Positions 60,121-64,000 of a stretch of DNA of 64,000 bases are shown in pieces. The notes beneath the pieces are model-generated. The model searched no databases. It saw nothing but the letters and a program-made list of their open reading frames with translations, and had not been told where the DNA came from. The translations under genes and the position numbers were made by a program. The stretch covers positions 39,136-103,135 of the forward strand of contig JARGPI010000025.1 in the NCBI GenBank assembly GCA_029213005.1, given 5' to 3'. How positions within the stretch are numbered: the stretch's first letter is position 1; every line of letters starts with the position of its first letter. Origin of the DNA: Verrucomicrobiales bacterium. GTDB lineage: Bacteria > Verrucomicrobiota > Verrucomicrobiia > Verrucomicrobiales > DEV007.

Positions 60121-61011
60121 TTACCCCATTTTGATCGCCCCGCTTGGGATCGCCTCGAGTTGCAGCGCGGTCTCAAACCCCGTTTCGGCCGGAACCCGGG
60201 CGAGGGGAAGGCCGTACTTCAGGCTCATTTTTTTCCAGGTCTCAAAATGTCGCTGATAAGCGCTGAGATACTTTTTCAAAAGTCCCCGGTCGACCCGGTG
60301 ATCATGCTTCGTGGCGGATTCGGAGTCGATAAACTCATAGTTACCTTCCCACGCCGGGTTAGCCTCGGATTGAAGAAACGGACACAGGATGATAGCCCCG
60401 CTTTTGCTCCGGGTCAGTTCGCGAATCAGTATCTCAGGGTTCGCGGAGAAGAGGAGATCGCTGATCAGTATCCGGAGTGACTGCGCACGAAAGGGCAGGG
60501 GATTCAGGTTCGGCATCACAGACGATTCGGTCGCTGCCAGTTCCGCTGCCTGCGTCACCCACTGGTGGGTGAAGATGGCTTCCGGAGTGATGCGCAGCTG
60601 CTGGTTTCCCTTCACCAGATAGATCGAGGTCGAGGCTGCGGCACCGAGCGTGGCGTAATGGCAAAAGTAGAAAAGCTCGAGAGTACGTTTTGACTTCTCC
60701 GGGTCGAAAAAGTGAGAGTCCGAAACGTCGAGAATAATCTCTATCAGCGGCCTCACTTCCTCCCGATAGAGCTTCATCGAATAGTTGCCGGTTCGGGCAT
60801 ACGCCTGCCAGTTGATATGACGGGGATCGTCCCCGGGCAGGTAGGTGCGGTGGTCCTGGAAATCGAGCGAACTACCGACGCCGCTCCCCATAAAGTCGCC
60901 GGAATTACCCCGCCAGGTACGGTCTTTCAACGGGAGCTGAAACCAGTCGGCGTAGGCCTGCGCCTTAGCTCCGATCGCAGAAAGTTCGTCGATATCGGTA
61001 GTCAGAGCCAT
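60121..61011 (-). CDS. DUF58 domain protein (second copy)
   Basis: A 296-residue protein with SSLDFQDHRTYLPGDDPRHI then NWQAYARTGNYSMKLYREEV and a VWA-like strand EIILDVSDSHFFD where the usual D-x-S-x-S metal site reads DVSDS. The ATG at 61011 overlaps the stop of the upstream permease-like gene (ATGA). Compared with the copy at 16899-17888 it differs in flanks and partner, so they are paralogues, not a recent duplication. Confidence 0.85.
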   Translation of the reverse strand: MALTTDIDELSAIGAKAQAYADWFQLPLKDRTWRGNSGDFMGSGVGSSLDFQDHRTYLPGDDPRHINWQAYARTGNYSMKLYREEVRPLIEIILDVSDSHFFDPEKSKRTLELFYFCHYATLGAAASTSIYLVKGNQQLRITPEAIFTHQWVTQAAELAATESSVMPNLNPLPFRAQSLRILISDLLFSANPEILIRELTRSKSGAIILCPFLQSEANPAWEGNYEFIDSESATKHDHRVDRGLLKKYLSAYQRHFETWKKMSLKYGLPLARVPAETGFETALQLEAIPSGAIKMG

Positions 61012-62423
61012 CACACGTCTACAGGTCGGATTTTCGGAGCATTAAAAGCCGTCGTCATCGCCCGGTAGTGCTTTAGGCTGTATAGCAACGGAATCAGAAT
61101 ACTGAGTAGCAGCCATACCACACCGATGATGATATAAACCGGCTCTGATAGAGATTCCGTAAAAGAGCCGAAAAACAAAACCGATGGAATGGCGACAAAC
61201 AGATACACCAGTTCTTCGTCAACCACCGAGCTTTGGGCCACCGATAGAGTTAGAATCGTGACGGCGGCGAGAACCGCCTGGATAAATAAATATAGCGCAA
61301 ACTGCGGAAGCTTGGCGTTTCGGAAAAAGAGCCGGATGAAGATAAGAGGGAAAGTGATCATCCCGGCGGCGTAAATCGCGAATCCGATTTCGTCCATTCT
61401 CGGAGCAAAATTAAAGTAGTTCAGAACGACGATCAGCAAAAACGGCAGACCGATCAGACTGAAGAAAATAATCCCGGTGTGCCATCCCGGAGTCAGCAAG
61501 TAGGCAAAAGGCCGGCGGATCGCCGGGGAAAAGGATCTTAATACCGAGCCGAATACCGGTAGTTCTTCCGACACCGCATCGATCACTACGATGCCGAGGA
61601 TGATGCAGGCAATCACATTGCAGACCTCGTTGTCCGTTCCGAAAAATTGAAAAGCCCACGCGCCGATCGCAAAAGCCAGTCCGATAAGCCGTTTTGCGGT
61701 GCTGATGTTTTCCGATCCGGGAGCAATTCTTGAAGCCCCGAAGGCGAGGAAAAAGTAAGCACCGAAGACGCAGGTATAGATCAGGAGGCAGAGCTGTTTG
61801 ATTTCCGATCCCGAAACCCGGCTGTTGAGAAGTTGTTGAACCGTGTAGCCCCAGAGAAAGGAAAAAACGATGGCGCAGCCGATCAGCATCGCAATCCGGA
61901 CGATGAGATTTTTGAATGCCGAGCAACCCACGGTAATTGCGGAGAGCAGAGCCGACGCGACAGTGCAGAGGCCCAGCAGGCCGAGATCGGCAAAGATATT
62001 GATCGATCCGAAAAAGTAGCGCAGCACCAGATAAGGAGCCACCGCGGCAACGAGGAGAAACGTCTGGGCGTTAATCGCGAGCCATTTACCCCAGGTGATT
62101 CGCCAGGCGTCGAGGCGCGTCATTTGGATAAGATCCATCGTGTTCAAGGTAAACTCATTACTCAAGGTCGAAAATCCCCTCAGAGGCTGGACAACGACCA
62201 GAGCGACGATGATAAAAAACCAGAAAAACCCGTTAGCCGCATCGTTCGAATTGGATTCCGCCGAGCCCATCACGATGCAGAGAATCATGAATCCCTGAAG
62301 AAGGATAAAAGCGGTGACAAACAGATTCGTCCGGAGTCCCTGGCGTAACTCTTTGACCAGCATTGGACTGAATTTATCGGGGAAGTCGGTCAATTCAGTG
62401 GTTTTCGTAGCAGTCTGGGACAT
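61011..62423 (-). CDS. ABC-2-like transporter permease
   Basis: A 470-residue membrane protein with about 12 hydrophobic helices. The N-terminus (FSPMLVKELRQGLRTNLFVT) matches permeases of ABC systems for export, where an amphipathic K-E-x-R-Q helix precedes the first membrane span. No ATP-binding cassette gene is in the window, so a partner must lie elsewhere, or it works with the DUF58 protein. It couples to the DUF58 gene by a 4-base overlap. Confidence 0.8.
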   Translation of the reverse strand: MSQTATKTTELTDFPDKFSPMLVKELRQGLRTNLFVTAFILLQGFMILCIVMGSAESNSNDAANGFFWFFIIVALVVVQPLRGFSTLSNEFTLNTMDLIQMTRLDAWRITWGKWLAINAQTFLLVAAVAPYLVLRYFFGSINIFADLGLLGLCTVASALLSAITVGCSAFKNLIVRIAMLIGCAIVFSFLWGYTVQQLLNSRVSGSEIKQLCLLIYTCVFGAYFFLAFGASRIAPGSENISTAKRLIGLAFAIGAWAFQFFGTDNEVCNVIACIILGIVVIDAVSEELPVFGSVLRSFSPAIRRPFAYLLTPGWHTGIIFFSLIGLPFLLIVVLNYFNFAPRMDEIGFAIYAAGMITFPLIFIRLFFRNAKLPQFALYLFIQAVLAAVTILTLSVAQSSVVDEELVYLFVAIPSVLFFGSFTESLSEPVYIIIGVVWLLLSILIPLLYSLKHYRAMTTAFNAPKIRPVDV

Positions 62424-62810
62424 GATGGCTTAAGCGACGGTACAGGGTACAGTCCAAGATCTAACAGGGTACAGTCTCTGAGTCAACAGGGTCAAGCGTT
62501 TCGAAGCGCCAAAGGCGCGATTCAAAGAAGCCTCTCGGGCTTTTTGATATCTAAAGCGATGGGGCGAATTGTCTGACAGAGCGCAGTTCCGCGTTTCCCG
62601 CTTATCCTCAGGCGCAGCCCAATCACCGACCGAACAGCCGGTCCAGGGTGATATCTCAGATTTTCGGAAAAGCGGAAGACGGCCCGGCTCGTTCAACGCG
62701 AAAATCGACTGGGAAAGCTGGATTGCCCTCGGATTCTATGCCAAAACATAAATTCGGGGGCTGAAGAGACTTCAGAATTAAACAATAGCGCTCAGAATTT
62801 TCCGCTTACC
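62424..62810. other. Repeat-rich intergenic region without gene
   Basis: About 390 bases without a supported gene. Degenerate family 1 units (GGTACAGGGTACAGT and ACAGGGTACAGT) at 62439-62475 stand in direct order rather than inverted. They lead into a family 4 unit (GAAGCGCCAAAGGCGCGATT then CAAA), whose terminator-like hairpin AGCC-TCTC-GGGCT-TTTT ends near 62546. Short open frames here overlap the repeats and are not credible. Confidence 0.7.
62439..62475. repeat. Degenerate family 1 repeat
   Basis: Two ACAGGGTACAGT-like units in the same direction, separated by a short AAGATCTA-containing spacer, just upstream of the permease-like gene start on the other strand. Confidence 0.7.
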
Positions 62811-63143
62811 ATGGATTCAGAACGATCTAAGAGTATTCCCGCACCCCGGGAAACGTATAGGAAACGATTATTGAAGCTAATCGCTTACCTAGGTTTTGCA
62901 CTTCTCGTCAACTTCGGGAGTGTTCAGCTGTTTGGCCTCATGTGGCTCATTGATGGCGATCCAGGTCGGGACTTATTCTGGTATCATCACGCGTTCGCTT
63001 GGATAGCTATTCTGGTTTTCTTTACTTCGGTGTTAGTGCTAATCATTTGCGGGGGCCGTTTGGCTTGTTTGTTTCTCGATATTTTTTGCACTCGAAAAAC
63101 CGAACCAGGCGACGTCGGCGGGCCCGACCCCGATGATAGTTGA
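62811..63143 (+). CDS. Small two-helix membrane protein, unknown family
   Basis: A 110-residue protein with a basic N-terminus (APRETYRKRLLKLIAY), two membrane helices (about 25-47 and 60-85) and a charged tail. No motif is recognised. It is the last supported gene of the window on the plus strand. A ribosome site is not obvious upstream of the ATG at 62811. Confidence 0.55.
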   Translation: MDSERSKSIPAPRETYRKRLLKLIAYLGFALLVNFGSVQLFGLMWLIDGDPGRDLFWYHHAFAWIAILVFFTSVLVLIICGGRLACLFLDIFCTRKTEPGDVGGPDPDDS

Positions 63144-63202
63144 TTGGTGAAAGTCCGAATGTTATAAACCTCAGCCAGGAGTAGCTACCGAGTATTACGT
63201 TC

Positions 63203-63313
63203 ATGTTAGCTAAGCCATTGAAAGATACCACGGCCGATGCCCTCTTTGATAGCATCGTAAAACCCGCTTTTGGAGCGGATGGCGAACCAGCAAGGCTTAT
63301 ATCAGTTGAGTGA
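63203..63313 (+). CDS. Possible small protein of 36 residues
   Basis: An ATG at 63203 opens a frame MLAKPLKDTTADALFDSI and ends with ...RLISVE at 63313. The composition is protein-like. No ribosome site is well placed (an AGGAG is about 20 bases upstream) and no family is recognised. It could be a remnant of a longer gene or chance. Confidence 0.25.
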   Translation: MLAKPLKDTTADALFDSIVKPAFGADGEPARLISVE

Positions 63314-63337
63314 CGAGCCACCGTGGTGTCGAAAATG

Positions 63338-63360
63338 TAGAACAGGTTTTTAACCTGTTT
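63338..63360. repeat. Hairpin related to repeat family 3
   Basis: GTAGAACAGGTTTTTAACCT then GTT: an AACAGGTT/AACCTGTT hairpin with the GTAG leader seen in family 3 copies at 21668 and 43531-43620. Confidence 0.65.
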
Positions 63361-63542
63361 GCGGAGCCTTTGAGAACAAGCTTTGCCAGTAATCACATCG
63401 TCTAAAAAACTGCGAACCGAACTCTTTTTGCGCCAACGTCTGAACCGCATTTCCACAGCGCTAAAGGCGCGATTCAAACTGGCCCGGGGCTGCGCCGGTA
63501 ACACCCCGGGTAATGATCAAGAGTCTCCGCACCCGCCCCAGG

Positions 63543-63650
63543 AAGCCGAAAGAAAAGCGGTCCCCCAAGCCACTCCCAAAGCGGTAGCCGCACCTCCTCC
63601 ATCCGTGTTCATCAAAAGACCTCATCCCTTCGTTCTTATCCGTGGTTAAA
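63543..63650. repeat. Direct repeat, copy 1
   Basis: A 108-base segment from AAGCCGAAAGAAAAGCG to ATCCGTGGTTAAA. It aligns without gaps to 63771-63878 with 11 mismatches by manual count (about 90% identity). Confidence 0.85.
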
Positions 63651-63770
63651 ATTCTCAAGGTAAGAGCCATCTTTCCCAAGTATAGAAAACAGCACAGCAT
63701 CGCTAGCCTTCCAAAGTAAGGGTTGGGGGCAAAGGAGATACACATCCAGAAGGGTCCTCGCGTCCGAAGA

Positions 63771-63878
63771 AAGCCGAAGGAAAAGCGCTCCCCCAAGCCA
63801 CTTCAAAAGCGGCAGCCGCACCTCATTCATCCGTGTCCATCAAAATACCGCATCCCTTCGCTCTTATCCGTGGTTAAA
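63771..63878. repeat. Direct repeat, copy 2
   Basis: Second copy of the segment at 63543-63650, at a constant offset of 228 bases. The ends (CATCCGTGT and TTATCCGTGGTTAAA) recall strings common in intergenic repeats of this phylum. Confidence 0.85.
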
Positions 63879-64000
63879 AACGCTCCCGCCAACAAACAAG
63901 AACCTGTTTCCCGCAGCCATACTCTGTCAAACATTTCGCACCTGAATTTGGCGGCGAAAAGGGCTGGAGGCCCGATCAGATGGTAGCCGGTGAAGAAATG

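Larger units (their letters stand above)
63144..64000. other. Non-coding, repeat-rich end of window
   Basis: Roughly 850 bases with several short frames but only weak coding evidence. Contents: a possible 36-codon frame at 63203-63313, a family 3-like hairpin at 63338-63360, a family 4 unit near 63459 (CAGCGCTAAAGGCGCGATTC), a direct repeat of 108 bases at a fixed offset of 228, and at 63924 the 17-base string CTGTCAAACATTTCGCA, identical to 8595-8611. Confidence 0.7.

Noticed and set aside
211..62475. Palindromic GTAC repeats considered as a CRISPR array
   Set aside because: The units are scattered thousands of bases apart, are not regularly spaced, and have no cas genes nearby.
63043..63504. 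A 153-codon minus-strand frame near the end
   Set aside because: It overlaps the small membrane protein gene and a repeat hairpin; no family is recognised.
63383..63649. An 88-codon frame in the terminal region
   Set aside because: It runs through family 4 and the 108-base direct repeat, has a low-complexity Pro/Ala composition, and lacks a ribosome site.

Overview
The window looks like chromosomal DNA of a Verrucomicrobiota-type bacterium (PVC superphylum). The evidence is the kdsB-pyrG pair with an ATGA overlap (an order I recall from Chlamydiae and relatives), LPS genes (kdsB, gmhA), an ECF sigma / FecR-like / large secreted protein trio, and many Sec-exported proteins typical of Planctomycetes and Verrucomicrobia (ThuA-like, arylsulfatase, SHD1-like, YHYH, FG-GAP, PQQ-like propellers, DUF1080-like jelly rolls). 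Gene density is high, with frequent ATGA start/stop overlaps. Gene gaps carry short interspersed palindromic repeats.

Layout. 1-3.7 kb: partial kptA, thrH, kdsB-pyrG and a terminator. 3.8-9.9 kb: ThuA protein plus sirtuin, a haem-dependent N-demethylase-like protein overlapping a secreted metallopeptidase, a transglutaminase-like protein whose catalytic His position reads Arg, and a YpsA-like protein. 9.9-14.7 kb: minus-strand sigma factor, FecR/DNRLRE protein and a 959-residue exported protein with a duplicated module around a discoidin domain. 14.8-17.9 kb: DUF58 and BatA-like pair. 18-23.1 kb: NlpC/P60, gmhA, SDR, asnS and two secreted proteins.

23.2-29.2 kb is an accessory island, by eye more AT-rich than its flanks. 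A minus-strand pair (small charged protein plus HNH nuclease) lies divergent to a tightly overlapping plus-strand operon: a PD-(D/E)xK (DUF559/Vsr-like) nuclease, a helical winged-helix-like protein of unknown family, and a 1047-residue protein with two P-loop ATPase modules, the C-terminal one HerA/FtsK-like. This is the best candidate for an undescribed, probably anti-phage, system. A single-domain TIR protein at 36.7-37.1 kb may be a second defence gene.

29.2-43.5 kb: WD40 propeller, sulfatase, GT2, tRNA-Leu with anticodon AAG, purU-hisS-dcd, an esterase-lactonase fusion, two convergent L,D-transpeptidases, a SurA/PpiD-like foldase with a TPR partner, and a truncated haemoglobin. 43.7-56 kb: ileS, lspA, a rhodanese, a Cys-rich unknown, an alpha/beta hydrolase with TPR-like helices, a PDZ protein, an esterase and a YHYH protein. 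56-63.1 kb: an oxidoreductase and a divergent TetR gene with a tandem operator between them, a PQQ-like propeller, an SHD1-like protein, and an ABC-permease-like/DUF58 pair. The last 0.85 kb is essentially non-coding and repeat-rich. Starts were re-chosen wherever an upstream extension had no support; GC statements are by eye only.
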